64,000 bases of DNA from NCBI RefSeq assembly GCF_014836755.1, contig NZ_JACSQF010000001.1:293754-357753 (forward strand), given 5' to 3'. The stretch comes from Oerskovia merdavium. GTDB lineage: Bacteria > Actinomycetota > Actinomycetes > Actinomycetales > Cellulomonadaceae. A model generated the notes under the pieces. It was given only the letters and a program-made list of their open reading frames with translations, searched no databases and was not told the DNA's origin. Within the stretch, counting starts at the first letter, position 1. Each line of letters opens with the position of its first letter. The translations under genes were made by a program, and so were the position numbers. Shown here piece by piece: positions 43,930-52,722 of the stretch.

Positions 43930-44518
43930 GGCGGGCCTGAGCCGCGAGGCGGTCACGGCCCTCGCGCTGCGGGTCGTGGACGACGGCGGCCCGCAGGGCT
44001 TCGCCGACCTGTCCCTCGCGAAGGTCGCCGCGGCGGCCGGGGTCGCGACCCCGAGCCTCTACAAGCACGTCGGCTCGCTCGCGGACCTGCGGCGGTCGGT
44101 CGCCGTCGTCGCGGTCGACGACCTCACGCGCGCTGCGGCAGGGGCGACGATCGGCCGCTCGGGCCCGGACGCGCTCGCCGCGCTCGCGCACGCGATCCGC
44201 GACTTCGCGCGCGAGCACCCGGGGCGGTACGCCGCGACCCAGGTCGCTCCCGACCTCGGCGCGGGCGCCGACGACCCGCTCTCGCTCGCGGCCGCCGAGT
44301 CCGTCGCGGTCGTCGCGGCAGTCCTGCGCGGGTTCGGCCTCCCGGAGGCCACGACGGTCGACGCCATCCGCGCGGTGCGGTCGGCGGTCCACGGGTTCGT
44401 CTCGCTCGAGCTCCTGGGCGGGTTCGGCATGCCCGACGACGTCGACCACAGCTTCGAGGTCCTCGTCGGCCTGCTCGTGGTCGGGATCGCGGACCTCGCC
44501 CGCCCGGCTGCGTCCTGA
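43922..44518 (+). CDS. TetR-family repressor
   Basis: A 198-residue repressor. The HTH spans about residues 8-50 ([39 protein letters not shown] by sections) with a TetR_C-like ligand domain (VHGFVSLELLGGFGMPDDVDHSFEVLV by sections). GTG start overlaps the hydrolase stop by eight bases. Presumed to bind the 43044-43060 palindrome. Confidence 0.92.
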   Translation: MARAGLSREAVTALALRVVDDGGPQGFADLSLAKVAAAAGVATPSLYKHVGSLADLRRSVAVVAVDDLTRAAAGATIGRSGPDALAALAHAIRDFAREHPGRYAATQVAPDLGAGADDPLSLAAAESVAVVAAVLRGFGLPEATTVDAIRAVRSAVHGFVSLELLGGFGMPDDVDHSFEVLVGLLVVGIADLARPAAS

Positions 44519-44554
44519 CACGACCGCCGTCCCACCCACCGAAGGAGAGCCGCC

Positions 44555-45253
44555 ATGAACGCACCGTCGATCGACCGGACCCGCCCCGACCTGGGCCTCG
44601 TCCGCCCCCGCACTGGAGCGATCCTGCTCGTGGTCGCGGGCGTTCTCTTCCTCGCGTTCCCGCTCGTACGCCCGTGGGTCCCCGAGGACGTCGCCGCGCC
44701 GGAGCTCGCCGCCGCGTTCGCCTCGGGGCGTTGGATCGCTGCGCACCTGTGCGGTGCGGCGGGCTTCGTGCTGCTCCCCGCCACGTTCCTCGCGCTGCGC
44801 GAACGGCTCGCCGGGACGCGGGGCCGGGCTCCGGCGTCGGGCGCGGTGGTGACGAGCTGGCTGGGAGCGGGGCTGGCCCTGCCCTACTTCGGGGCGGAGA
44901 TCTTCGGGATCCATGCGATCGCGCAGGATGCCCTCTCGACCGGCAGCCTCGACTTCCTGACGACGATCGAGGCCGTCCGGATGCAGCCCGTCGCGGTGAC
45001 GATGTTCGGCGCGGGTCTGCTGACGATCGGCGCGAGCGGGGTGCTCGTGGCCGTGGCCGCGTGGCGCGGCGGGCTCGTGCCCCGCTGGGTGGGCGTCCCG
45101 CTCGCAGCGGGGCTCGCGCTCTACCTGCCGCAGTTCTTCACGCCTCCGGCAGGACGGATCGCGCACGGGGTGCTGCTGGCCGTTGGTTGCTGGCTCGTGG
45201 CGTGGACCCTCACCTCGAACGCCGAGGGTGACCTGGATCGGCCCCGACGGTGA
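44555..45253 (+). CDS. membrane protein of the hydrolase/TetR operon
   Basis: A 232-residue integral membrane protein with six hydrophobic segments, no recognised domain. GAAGGAG lies seven bases before the ATG, 36 bases after the TetR gene. Its last residues (NAEGDLDRPRR) are encoded by the first copy of the 12-base repeat that forms the following hairpin cluster, so the repeat has entered the gene end. Function unknown. Confidence 0.82.
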   Translation: MNAPSIDRTRPDLGLVRPRTGAILLVVAGVLFLAFPLVRPWVPEDVAAPELAAAFASGRWIAAHLCGAAGFVLLPATFLALRERLAGTRGRAPASGAVVTSWLGAGLALPYFGAEIFGIHAIAQDALSTGSLDFLTTIEAVRMQPVAVTMFGAGLLTIGASGVLVAVAAWRGGLVPRWVGVPLAAGLALYLPQFFTPPAGRIAHGVLLAVGCWLVAWTLTSNAEGDLDRPRR

Positions 45254-45337
45254 CGCCCGTTCGCCGAGGGTGACCGCCACCGATGCCGAGGGTGACATCC
45301 GATGTCACCCTCGGCGGGCGGTTCCGTCACCCTCGGC
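45221..45337. repeat. cluster of five 12-base repeats (three direct, two inverted)
   Basis: GCCGAGGGTGAC occurs at 45221, 45263 and 45285; its complement GTCACCCTCGGC at 45304 and 45326. The central pair makes a 14-bp hairpin (45285-45298 with 45302-45315, loop CCG) nested inside a second stem (45262-45274 with 45326-45338). The first copy lies inside the upstream coding region. The cluster fills the gap to the convergent cbs gene. Confidence 0.85.
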
Positions 45338-45358
45338 GGGCCGGCGGACCAGCGGCCG

Positions 45359-46765
45359 TCAGTGCGCCAGGAAGCCCAGCAGGTCGTGGCGCGTGAGCAC
45401 CCCGACCGGGTCGCCGTCGTCGATCACGAGCAGCGCGTCGGCGTCGTGCAGCGCCGAGCGGATCGCCGCGACGCCCTCGCCCGCCCCGATGAGCGGGAAC
45501 CGCGCCTCCATGTGCTTGTCCACCCGGTCGGCGAGCGACGCCTTGCCCGAGAACACCGCGTCCAGCAGGGCCCGCTCGCTCACGGCCCCCGCCACCTCGC
45601 CGATCTTGACGGGCGGCTCGGCCCCGACGACGGGCATCTGCGAGACGCCGTACTCGCGCAGGATCTCGATCGCGTCGCGCACGGTCTCGCCCGGGTGGGT
45701 GTGGACCAGGTCCGGCAGCTGCCCGCTCTTGGAGCGCAGCATGTCGCCCGCGGTCACGCCCTCCTCGGCGTCGAGGAACCCGTAGGACCGCATCCAGGAG
45801 TCGTTGAAGATCTTGGACAGGTAGCCGCGCCCGCCGTCGGGCAGGATCACGACGACCACGGCGCGTGCCGCCGCCTCGGGGTCCTCGTCCTCGAGCCGAC
45901 GGGCCAGCCGCAGCGCCGCGACCACGGCCATGCCGCACGAGCCGCCCACGAGCAGGCCCTCCTCGCGCGCGAGCCGGCGCGTCATCTCGAACGAGTCGGC
46001 GTCGCTCACGGCGATGATCTCGTCGGGCACGGTCGGGTCGTACGCGGCGGGCCAGAAGTCCTCGCCCACGCCCTCGACCAGGTAGGGGCGACCGTCGCCG
46101 CCCGAGTAGACGGACCCGGCGGGGTCGGCGCCCACGACGTGCACCCGGCCGCCGGCCTCGGCCTCCCGAGATACGGACGTGTCCTTGAGGAACCGGCCGG
46201 TCCCCGTGATGGTCCCGCCCGTCCCGACGCCCGCCACGAGGTGCGTGACACGGCCGTCGGTGTCGGCCCAGATCTCCGGGCCCGTGCTCTCGTAGTGGGA
46301 CGCGGGGCCGTTGGGGTTGGCGTACTGGTTGGGCTTCCAGGCCCCGGGGATCTCGGCGACGAGCCTGTCCGAGACCGAGTAGTAGGAGTCGGGGTGGTCG
46401 GGGGCCACGGCCGTGGGGGTCACGACGACGCGCGCCCCGTAGGCCGCCAGGACGTCGCGCTTGTCCTGGCTCACCTTGTCGGGGCAGACGAACACGCAGT
46501 CGTACCCCTTGCGCTGGGCGACGAGAGCGAGCCCGACCCCGGTGTTCCCCGAGGTGGGCTCGACGATCGTGCCACCGGGTGCGAGCTCTCCGGAGGCCTC
46601 GGCGGCCTCGATCATCTTGAGTGCGATGCGGTCCTTCACGGAACCGCCCGGGTTGAGGTACTCGACCTTGGCGAGGATCGTCGCAGAGAGGCCGTCGGTC
46701 ACCGATCCGAGCCGGACCAGGGGTGTCCCGCCGACGAGGTCAGAGATGTGGTGTGCGAACTTCAT
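45359..46765 (-). CDS. cbs: cystathionine beta-synthase
   Basis: PLP enzyme condensing serine and homocysteine to cystathionine (transsulfuration). The 468-residue protein has the PLP lysine Lys44 in NPGGSVKDR, PTSGNTGVGLAL, the phosphate loop GVGTGGTITGTGR, PDGGRGYLSK, then two C-terminal CBS domains (about 345-465; IEILREYGVSQMPVVG, VLTRHDLLGFL). ATG 46765 lies six bases after CATGAT. Together with metB this supports both directions of transsulfuration. Confidence 0.95.
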   Translation of the reverse strand: MKFAHHISDLVGGTPLVRLGSVTDGLSATILAKVEYLNPGGSVKDRIALKMIEAAEASGELAPGGTIVEPTSGNTGVGLALVAQRKGYDCVFVCPDKVSQDKRDVLAAYGARVVVTPTAVAPDHPDSYYSVSDRLVAEIPGAWKPNQYANPNGPASHYESTGPEIWADTDGRVTHLVAGVGTGGTITGTGRFLKDTSVSREAEAGGRVHVVGADPAGSVYSGGDGRPYLVEGVGEDFWPAAYDPTVPDEIIAVSDADSFEMTRRLAREEGLLVGGSCGMAVVAALRLARRLEDEDPEAAARAVVVVILPDGGRGYLSKIFNDSWMRSYGFLDAEEGVTAGDMLRSKSGQLPDLVHTHPGETVRDAIEILREYGVSQMPVVGAEPPVKIGEVAGAVSERALLDAVFSGKASLADRVDKHMEARFPLIGAGEGVAAIRSALHDADALLVIDDGDPVGVLTRHDLLGFLAH

Positions 46766-46772
46766 GCACCGA

Positions 46773-47321
46773 TCATGCGCTGCCGAGGGCCATCCCGCCC
46801 AGCACGGCACACAGGGCGACCGCGACCCCGAGGACCACGACGAGCAGGGGACGGTCCGCGGCGTCGCGCGCGAAGTACCGCCCGACGGCGCCGCTCAGCC
46901 CTCCCGCCACGGCCAGGTACAGCACCGAGGCCAGGGCGACGCCGCTCGTCGCGGTGCCCGGGTTCCCCGTCGCGGCGCTCAGCAGCGAGCCGAGCACCAT
47001 GAAGCTCCAGATGCCGGCCCCGACGAAGCCGAGGACGAAGAAGAGCGTGGTCGCCTTGCGGTCGTCCCACTCGCGCGAGATGCGGTGCCCGAGCCAGGCG
47101 ACGACCGCGCCGGCCGTGATCGTCACGAGCAGGATGACGACCGCGGCGACGGTGATCCACGCGACGGCGTTGGGGAGGCTGCGGCCCACGAGGAGCCCGT
47201 ACGGCACCTGGAGGGCGAGCAGCGTGAAGGCAGCCAGCACCAGGCCGGCGGCAAAGACCGGCACCCGCGTCGGAACGGGTTCCGAAGCGGGTGCCGGGGA
47301 CTTCTTCCGGGCGTCGGCCAA
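46773..47321 (-). CDS. four-span membrane protein downstream of the YccA gene
   Basis: A 182-residue membrane protein with four hydrophobic segments (FAAGLVLAAFTLLAL, ITVAAVVILLVTITAGAVV, FVLGFVGAGIWSFMVLGSLL, LLVVVLGVAVALCAVLGG). No ATG is available near the expected start; a TTG at 47321, two bases past the YccA stop, gives ADARKKSP and is proposed. A GTG at 47264 is an alternative. Coupled to the YccA gene. Function unknown. Confidence 0.7.
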   Translation of the reverse strand: MADARKKSPAPASEPVPTRVPVFAAGLVLAAFTLLALQVPYGLLVGRSLPNAVAWITVAAVVILLVTITAGAVVAWLGHRISREWDDRKATTLFFVLGFVGAGIWSFMVLGSLLSAATGNPGTATSGVALASVLYLAVAGGLSGAVGRYFARDAADRPLLVVVLGVAVALCAVLGGMALGSA

Positions 47322-47323
47322 GA

Positions 47324-48193
47324 TCAGTCGTTGCCCTGCAGGATCGCGAACAGGCGCAGGAACTCGAGGTACAGCCAGATGAGCGTGACCATGAGGCCGA
47401 ACGCGGCCGACCAGGCGAACTTGGCGGGGACGCCGGCCTCGACGCCACGCTTGATCGAGTCGAAGTCGACGATGAGCGAGGCGGCGGCGAGGCCGACCGC
47501 GACGAGCCCGACGATGATGCCGAGGCCGCCCTCGCGCATGCCCCAGCCGTCGAGGACGCCCGTCATCGTCAGCAGAAGGTTGACGAGCGAGAAGGCCAGG
47601 TAGCCGACCATCGCGATGATGAGCCAGCGCGTGAACTTGGGCGTGACGCGCACCTTGCCGGACTTGAAGAGGAAGAGCGCTGCGGCGAAGGTCGTGACGG
47701 TCGCGAGGACCGCCTGGACGACGACGCCGTTCCACTGCGTGTTGTAGAACGCGCTGATGCCGCCCAGGAACGCGCCCTGCGCGATCGTGTACGCCACGAT
47801 GAGCGCGGGGCTCGGGCTCTTCTTGAACGCGTTGACCAGACCCAGGACCAGGCCGACGATCGCGCCGCCGATCCACAGGAACGGCATGGTGTCGACGAGC
47901 TGCCAGCTCGCGGCACCCACGACGACGAGCAGGGCGAGCAGCCCACCGGTCTTGATGATGACGTCGTCGTACGTCAGGCGCTTGGTGTCCGCGGATGTCG
48001 CGGTCGGCGCGTTGTACATGGCGTCGAGCGTCGCGGCGTCGGCTGCCTGCGCACCGTAGCTGCCGTACTGCGCCTGCTGCGGCGGCGTGCCGTACGCGGG
48101 GTTCTGCTGGATGGTGCCCGCAGCCCCCTGGTTGGTGCGCGCGCGCTTGGGCTCGCCGAAGATGGCGCTGTTGTTGAAGACGGGGTTGCTCAT
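47324..48193 (-). CDS. Bax inhibitor-1/YccA family membrane protein
   Basis: A 289-residue protein with a hydrophilic Gln/Ala/Tyr-rich N-terminus (about 75 residues) and seven spans of the BI-1/YccA fold (GGLLALLVVVGAASWQL, AQGAFLGGISAFYN, SLIVDFDSIKRGVEAGVPAKFAWSAAFGLM by sections with the conserved Asp pair). Some bacterial members leak calcium or interact with FtsH; the role here is unknown. ATG with GGAGG seven bases upstream. Confidence 0.9.
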   Translation of the reverse strand: MSNPVFNNSAIFGEPKRARTNQGAAGTIQQNPAYGTPPQQAQYGSYGAQAADAATLDAMYNAPTATSADTKRLTYDDVIIKTGGLLALLVVVGAASWQLVDTMPFLWIGGAIVGLVLGLVNAFKKSPSPALIVAYTIAQGAFLGGISAFYNTQWNGVVVQAVLATVTTFAAALFLFKSGKVRVTPKFTRWLIIAMVGYLAFSLVNLLLTMTGVLDGWGMREGGLGIIVGLVAVGLAAASLIVDFDSIKRGVEAGVPAKFAWSAAFGLMVTLIWLYLEFLRLFAILQGND

Positions 48194-48479
48194 GCTTCCT
48201 CCTGGTCGCGGCGTCCAGTGCCCTCTGGCGAGGCGGGTGTCGCTGGCCGTGTTTCCATCCTATGCAACGAGCGGGTTCGCGCCGGTGTTCCCGCGAGGTT
48301 CGTCCGACTTTTCCACCCGCTCGCGGCGCAGGATCGCTCCCCTGGTCGACGACGTCATCCTTGCGGCGTACGCGAGCCCGTCGTGAAGATCGACCGTGCG
48401 GGGGCATCGCTGCCGACGTCCCGGTCCCTAGGCTGGAGGACGTACGAGCCACCACACGCAACCCACCCGAGGGGCGAGC

Positions 48480-49454
48480 ATGATCGAAGCACGAGGCCTG
48501 ACCAAGCGGTACGGGCCCAAGACAGCTGTCGACGGGATCTCCTTCACCGTCCAGCCCGGCCAGGTCACGGGCTTCCTGGGCCCGAACGGCGCCGGCAAGT
48601 CGACCACGATGCGCATGATCATGGGGCTCGACCGCCCGACGGCCGGCACCGTGACCGTCAACGGTCAGCCGTACGCCGCGCACCGTTCGCCCCTGACCGA
48701 GGTCGGGGCCCTCCTGGACGCCAAGGCCGTGCACACGGGCCGCAGCGCCTACAACCACCTCCTCGCGATGGCGGCCACGCACAACATCCCGAAGACCCGC
48801 GTGCAGGAGGTCATCGAGATGACCGGCCTGCAGTCGGTCGCGAAGAAGCGCGTCGGCGGTTTCTCGCTCGGCATGGGCCAGCGCCTGGGCATCGCGTCCG
48901 CGCTGCTGGGCGACCCCAAGACGCTCATCCTCGACGAGCCCGTCAACGGCCTCGACCCCGAGGGCGTCCTGTGGGTCCGCAACCTGGCCCGCTACCTCGC
49001 GTCCGAGGGTCGGACGGTCTTCCTGTCCAGCCACCTCATGAGCGAGGTCGCGCTGACCGCGGACCACATCATCGTGATCGGCAAGGGGCGCATCATCGCG
49101 AACGCGCCCGTCAAGGACATCGTCGACGGCGGCGCCCAGCACACGGTCCGTGTCCGCACCCCGCAGGCCACGCAGCTCGCCGAGCTGCTGACCCGTGACG
49201 GCGCGACCGTCACGTCGGACGAGCCCAGCCTGCTCCAGATCACGGGCGTCGAGGCGCCCGGCATCGGCGAGCTCGCCGCGGCGTCGGGCATCGTCCTGCA
49301 CGAGCTCACGCCCGTGACCTCGACCCTCGAGGAGGCGTACATGCTCCTCACGGCCGACTCGGTCGAGTACCAGACCGAGTCCGCGACCCAGCACGTGGGC
49401 CACGGCGTCGACGCTCCGGCCGACGCCCCGATCTCCGAAGGAGCCCAGCGATGA
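48480..49454 (+). CDS. ABC exporter ATP-binding protein
   Basis: A 324-residue ATPase of the DrrA/BcrA-like type. Walker A GPNGAGKST, signature FSLGMGQRL (a Ser-Leu-Gly-Met variant), Walker B LLGDPKTLILDEP and H-loop SSHLMSE are intact; a C-terminal regulatory region of about 100 residues follows. GAGGGG precedes the ATG. Overlaps the permease gene (ATGA). It forms one operon with the permease, sensor kinase and response regulator, pointing to a stress- or drug-responsive exporter. Confidence 0.94.
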   Translation: MIEARGLTKRYGPKTAVDGISFTVQPGQVTGFLGPNGAGKSTTMRMIMGLDRPTAGTVTVNGQPYAAHRSPLTEVGALLDAKAVHTGRSAYNHLLAMAATHNIPKTRVQEVIEMTGLQSVAKKRVGGFSLGMGQRLGIASALLGDPKTLILDEPVNGLDPEGVLWVRNLARYLASEGRTVFLSSHLMSEVALTADHIIVIGKGRIIANAPVKDIVDGGAQHTVRVRTPQATQLAELLTRDGATVTSDEPSLLQITGVEAPGIGELAAASGIVLHELTPVTSTLEEAYMLLTADSVEYQTESATQHVGHGVDAPADAPISEGAQR

Positions 49455-50335
49455 CCGCCGCCACCGTCTCCGCAGCACGCCCGACGGCGCAGCGCGCCCC
49501 GTCCGCCCGTCTCACCTTCGGCGGAGTCCTCAAGTCCGAGTGGATCAAGCTCTGGACCCTGCGCTCGACCGTGTGGACGCTCGCGATCACGGTCGTGGTC
49601 ATGGTCGGGATCGCGCTGATGTTCGCCGCGATCCTGAACATCCCGGACGTCGAGGCGGGCGGGGGCGACGGCTCGTCCATGTCGGACTTCTTCCCGTCCG
49701 CGACGATCGTGACGATCGGCTACTCGGTCGGGCAGCTCGCGATCGCCGTGCTCGGTGTGCTGGCCATCACGGGCGAGTACTCGACGGGCATGATCCGTTC
49801 GACGTTCTCCGCGGTCCCGCGCCGCCTGCCGGCGTTCTTCGCCAAGCTGGCCGTGCTCTTCGTGACGAGCTTCGTCGTCACGCTCCTCGGTGTCGGCCTC
49901 TCGGCCCTCGTCACGGCCCCGCTGCTGTCGAACCAGGGCATGGCCCTGGACCTCGGGTCGAGCGACAACGTGCGCATCCTGATCGGGGCGGCGCTCTACG
50001 TGGCGACCATCTCGGCGCTCTCGCTCGGCATCGGTGCGCTGCTCCGCAGCACCGCGGGCGCGATCTTCACGGTCGTCGGCCTGCTCATGGTGGTCCCGCA
50101 AATCCTGTCGATCGTCGCGATGGCCACGGGCAACAAGGTCGTGGAGAACATCTACAAGTTCCTGCCGGGGGTGGCCGGAGAACGACTCCTCGCCACCGGC
50201 GGGTCGATCGACCCCATGACCGGGGCTTCCTCCTCGGGCGCGCTCGAGCCGTGGGTCGGCTACGGCGTCCTCGCCGGCTGGACCGTCCTGGTCCTGGTCG
50301 TCGCCGCGGTGATGCTCAAGCGTCGGGACGCCTGA
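49451..50335 (+). CDS. ABC-2 type exporter permease
   Basis: A 294-residue permease with six spans (TLAITVVVMVGIALMFAAIL, VGQLAIAVLGVLAITGEYSTGMIRSTFSAVPRR by sections), where the GEYSTGMIRSTFSAVPRR segment is typical of ABC-2 permeases acting with DrrA-like ATPases. Start overlaps the ATPase stop. Second gene of the operon. Confidence 0.92.
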   Translation: MTAATVSAARPTAQRAPSARLTFGGVLKSEWIKLWTLRSTVWTLAITVVVMVGIALMFAAILNIPDVEAGGGDGSSMSDFFPSATIVTIGYSVGQLAIAVLGVLAITGEYSTGMIRSTFSAVPRRLPAFFAKLAVLFVTSFVVTLLGVGLSALVTAPLLSNQGMALDLGSSDNVRILIGAALYVATISALSLGIGALLRSTAGAIFTVVGLLMVVPQILSIVAMATGNKVVENIYKFLPGVAGERLLATGGSIDPMTGASSSGALEPWVGYGVLAGWTVLVLVVAAVMLKRRDA

Positions 50336-50350
50336 CCATCTCCCGTACAG

Positions 50351-50405
50351 CGCACAGCCCGGCGCCGGACCACGAGACCCGTGGTCCGGCGTCGGGCGCT
50401 GTGCG
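50351..50405. repeat. hairpin at the permease/kinase junction that includes the kinase start codon
   Basis: Eight pairs CGCACAGC/GCTGTGCG, a two-base bulge, then 14 pairs (50359-50374 region with 50380-50397), loop AGACC. The GTG start of the kinase (50401-50403) lies in the right arm. Confidence 0.75.
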
Positions 50406-51843
50406 TCCCGGGGCTCCGAGCAACCCCGGTGCCGGCAGGGCACCCAAGCCCTCCCCCCGGCCGCGCTCGGGCAGCATCGCGGTCTTCACCGAGCTCGACG
50501 CGCGCAAGCTCGGACCGGTCCGCCGGTACTTCGTCCGTCACCCGGTCGTCATGGACTGGTTCGTCGCGGCCTGGTTCACGGTCCCCGGCCTCCTGACGAC
50601 CCTGCTGCCGCCCGAGCACGCGCGCTACGGCGTCGCTGCCGCGACGCTCGTGGGCGGCGCCGTGCTGCTGTGGCGTCGGCGCAACCCGCTCCTGACCGCA
50701 GCGGCCATCGGGGTCCTCGCGGTCCTCACGATCGCTCTCAGCGGCGACTCGGCTGGCTTCGAGCTCGCGGTCGCGTTCGCGATCTACGCGGTCGCGACGA
50801 CCTACCGCCCGGTCGTGGCGTGGAGCGTGCTCGGAGCCCTGGTCCTGACCGTGTGCACCGCAGAGATGATCTGGTACGACTTCGCGGTGAGCGAGTCCGG
50901 CGCGGTGGTGCGCGCCGAGGTGGGCAGCGGTGAGGTCACGGGGTCCCGGGTCGCGGCCGTCGCGATCACGCTCACGTTCGCGCTGCTGGGCATCGCGATC
51001 GGGTCGAGCGTGCGCGGCCGGCGTCTGCACGTCGCGGACCTCGTGGACCGTGCCAACGCGATCGCGCGCGACCGCGACCAGCAGGCGCAGCTCGCGGCCG
51101 CCGCAGAGCGGGCGAGGATCTCGCGCGAGATGCACGACGTCGTCGCGCACAGCCTGACCGTGATGGTCGCGCTCGCCGACGGAGCCAAGGCGCTGGGGGC
51201 CAAGGACCCCGAGCTCGCGGGCCAGGCGCTCGACGAGCTGACCGAGACGGGCCGGGCCGCGCTCGCCGACATGCGCCGGGTCCTGGGGGTCCTGCGCGAC
51301 CCCGACGGCTCGGTCGCCCCCCTCACGCCCACCGCCGACGTGCCGACCATGGAGGACATCGCGGAGCGCTTCCGGCACGCGGGCCTGCCCGTGCGTCTCG
51401 TGCGGGTGGGCGTCCAGCCGGACCCCGACCCGGGGCTGCGTCAGGCGGCGCACAGGATCGTGCAGGAGTCGCTGACCAACGTCCTGCGCTATGCGCCCCT
51501 GACCCCCATGGTCGTGGTCGAGATCGCCCGGCGTGACGCGGGCGAGGTCGACGGTGGAGACTGGCTCGTGATCACGGTCACCAACAAGGCGGGGCGCGCA
51601 CCGGGCGGGACGGCCCGGGACGGGGCGGACGCCCGCCCCCTGCCCGCGGGCATCGCGGGCGACCAACCCATCGGCACAGGAAGAGGGATCATCGGGATGC
51701 GCGAACGTGCGGCCTTCTACGGGGGGACGGTCACGGCCGGTCCCACGGGCTCGGGCTGGGAGGTCGTGGCGAGGCTGCGCCTCGACGGCACGGGGAGCGA
51801 CCACGCGTCCCGGCCCGACGGCGGCACGGGGGCCCCGCTGTGA
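50401..51843 (+). CDS. sensor histidine kinase (NarL-type two-component system)
   Basis: A 480-residue HisKA_3 kinase with four to five N-terminal spans, a dimerisation helix with the phosphoacceptor His245 in ISREMHDVVAHSLTVM, an N-box QESLTNVLRYA and a G-box TGRGIIGMRERAAFYGG. GTG 50401 is the only start between the upstream stop and an ATG at 50551; the later one would trim a Pro/Arg-rich leader but keep all domains. Coupled to the regulator gene. Confidence 0.9.
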   Translation: MRPGAPSNPGAGRAPKPSPRPRSGSIAVFTELDARKLGPVRRYFVRHPVVMDWFVAAWFTVPGLLTTLLPPEHARYGVAAATLVGGAVLLWRRRNPLLTAAAIGVLAVLTIALSGDSAGFELAVAFAIYAVATTYRPVVAWSVLGALVLTVCTAEMIWYDFAVSESGAVVRAEVGSGEVTGSRVAAVAITLTFALLGIAIGSSVRGRRLHVADLVDRANAIARDRDQQAQLAAAAERARISREMHDVVAHSLTVMVALADGAKALGAKDPELAGQALDELTETGRAALADMRRVLGVLRDPDGSVAPLTPTADVPTMEDIAERFRHAGLPVRLVRVGVQPDPDPGLRQAAHRIVQESLTNVLRYAPLTPMVVVEIARRDAGEVDGGDWLVITVTNKAGRAPGGTARDGADARPLPAGIAGDQPIGTGRGIIGMRERAAFYGGTVTAGPTGSGWEVVARLRLDGTGSDHASRPDGGTGAPL

Positions 51844-52616
51844 GCCTCCCGTCCACGAGGGGGCCGGGCGGCTCGGACGAGAGTGCCGAGGACGGCGCCC
51901 GGACGTCCGTGCCGCACGACGCCACGCACCCGGTCCGGGTCCTGCTCGTCGACGACCAGTCGCTGCTGCGCATGGGTTTCCGCATGATCCTTGCCGCCGA
52001 GGACGACATCGAGGTGGTCGGCGAGGCGAGCGACGGCGAGACCGCGTTCGCCCAGGCCACGGCCCTGCGCCCCGACGTGATCCTCATGGACGTGCGCATG
52101 CCGGGCGTCAACGGGATCGACGCGACCGAGCGGATCGTCGCCGAGCTGCCCGCGAGCCGGGTCATCATCCTCACGACGTTCGACCTCGACGAGTACGCGT
52201 TCGCGGCGCTGCGCGTGGGTGCGAGCGGGTTCCTCCTCAAGGACGCGCGGCCGGCCGAGCTCGTCGGCGCGATCCGCAACGTCGCGAGCGGCGACGCCGC
52301 GGTCTCGCCCCGGGTCACGCGCCGGATGCTCGAGATGTTCGCGGGCTACCTGCCCGAGGACGCGCACGCACAGGGTGCTGCGGGTCCCGGGCACGGTGTC
52401 GACGACCCGCGCCTGCGCGAGCTGACCGCGCGCGAGCTCGAGGTCTTCGCCGCGCTCGGCGAGGGGCTGTCGAACGCCGAGATCGCGGCGCGCTTCGTGG
52501 TCTCGGAGGCCACCGTCAAGACGCACGTGGGTCGGGTGCTCGGCAAGCTCGGACTCCGCGACCGGGTCCAGGCCGTGGTGCTGGCCTACGAGACGGGCGT
52601 GGCCCGCCCGAGCTGA
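51840..52616 (+). CDS. NarL/LuxR-type response regulator
   Basis: A 258-residue regulator. Receiver domain from residue 32 with VLLVDDQ, phospho-acceptor Asp84 in ILMDVRMPG and Lys in FLLKDARP; LuxR HTH at about 195-250 (LTARELEVFAALGEGLSNAEIAARF, VSEATVKTHVGRVLGKLGL by sections). GTG overlaps the kinase stop. Probably controls the ABC exporter operon it belongs to. Confidence 0.94.
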   Translation: MSLPSTRGPGGSDESAEDGARTSVPHDATHPVRVLLVDDQSLLRMGFRMILAAEDDIEVVGEASDGETAFAQATALRPDVILMDVRMPGVNGIDATERIVAELPASRVIILTTFDLDEYAFAALRVGASGFLLKDARPAELVGAIRNVASGDAAVSPRVTRRMLEMFAGYLPEDAHAQGAAGPGHGVDDPRLRELTARELEVFAALGEGLSNAEIAARFVVSEATVKTHVGRVLGKLGLRDRVQAVVLAYETGVARPS

Positions 52617-52722
52617 GCGACGCCGTCGGGCCCCGGCTGGTGAGCGCCCGTGTTCAGGGGGATCGTCGGAGAGGACCCGACGCCCGTCGGCTCCGCCGCG
52701 CACGCCGCACGAGGGGACCGCC

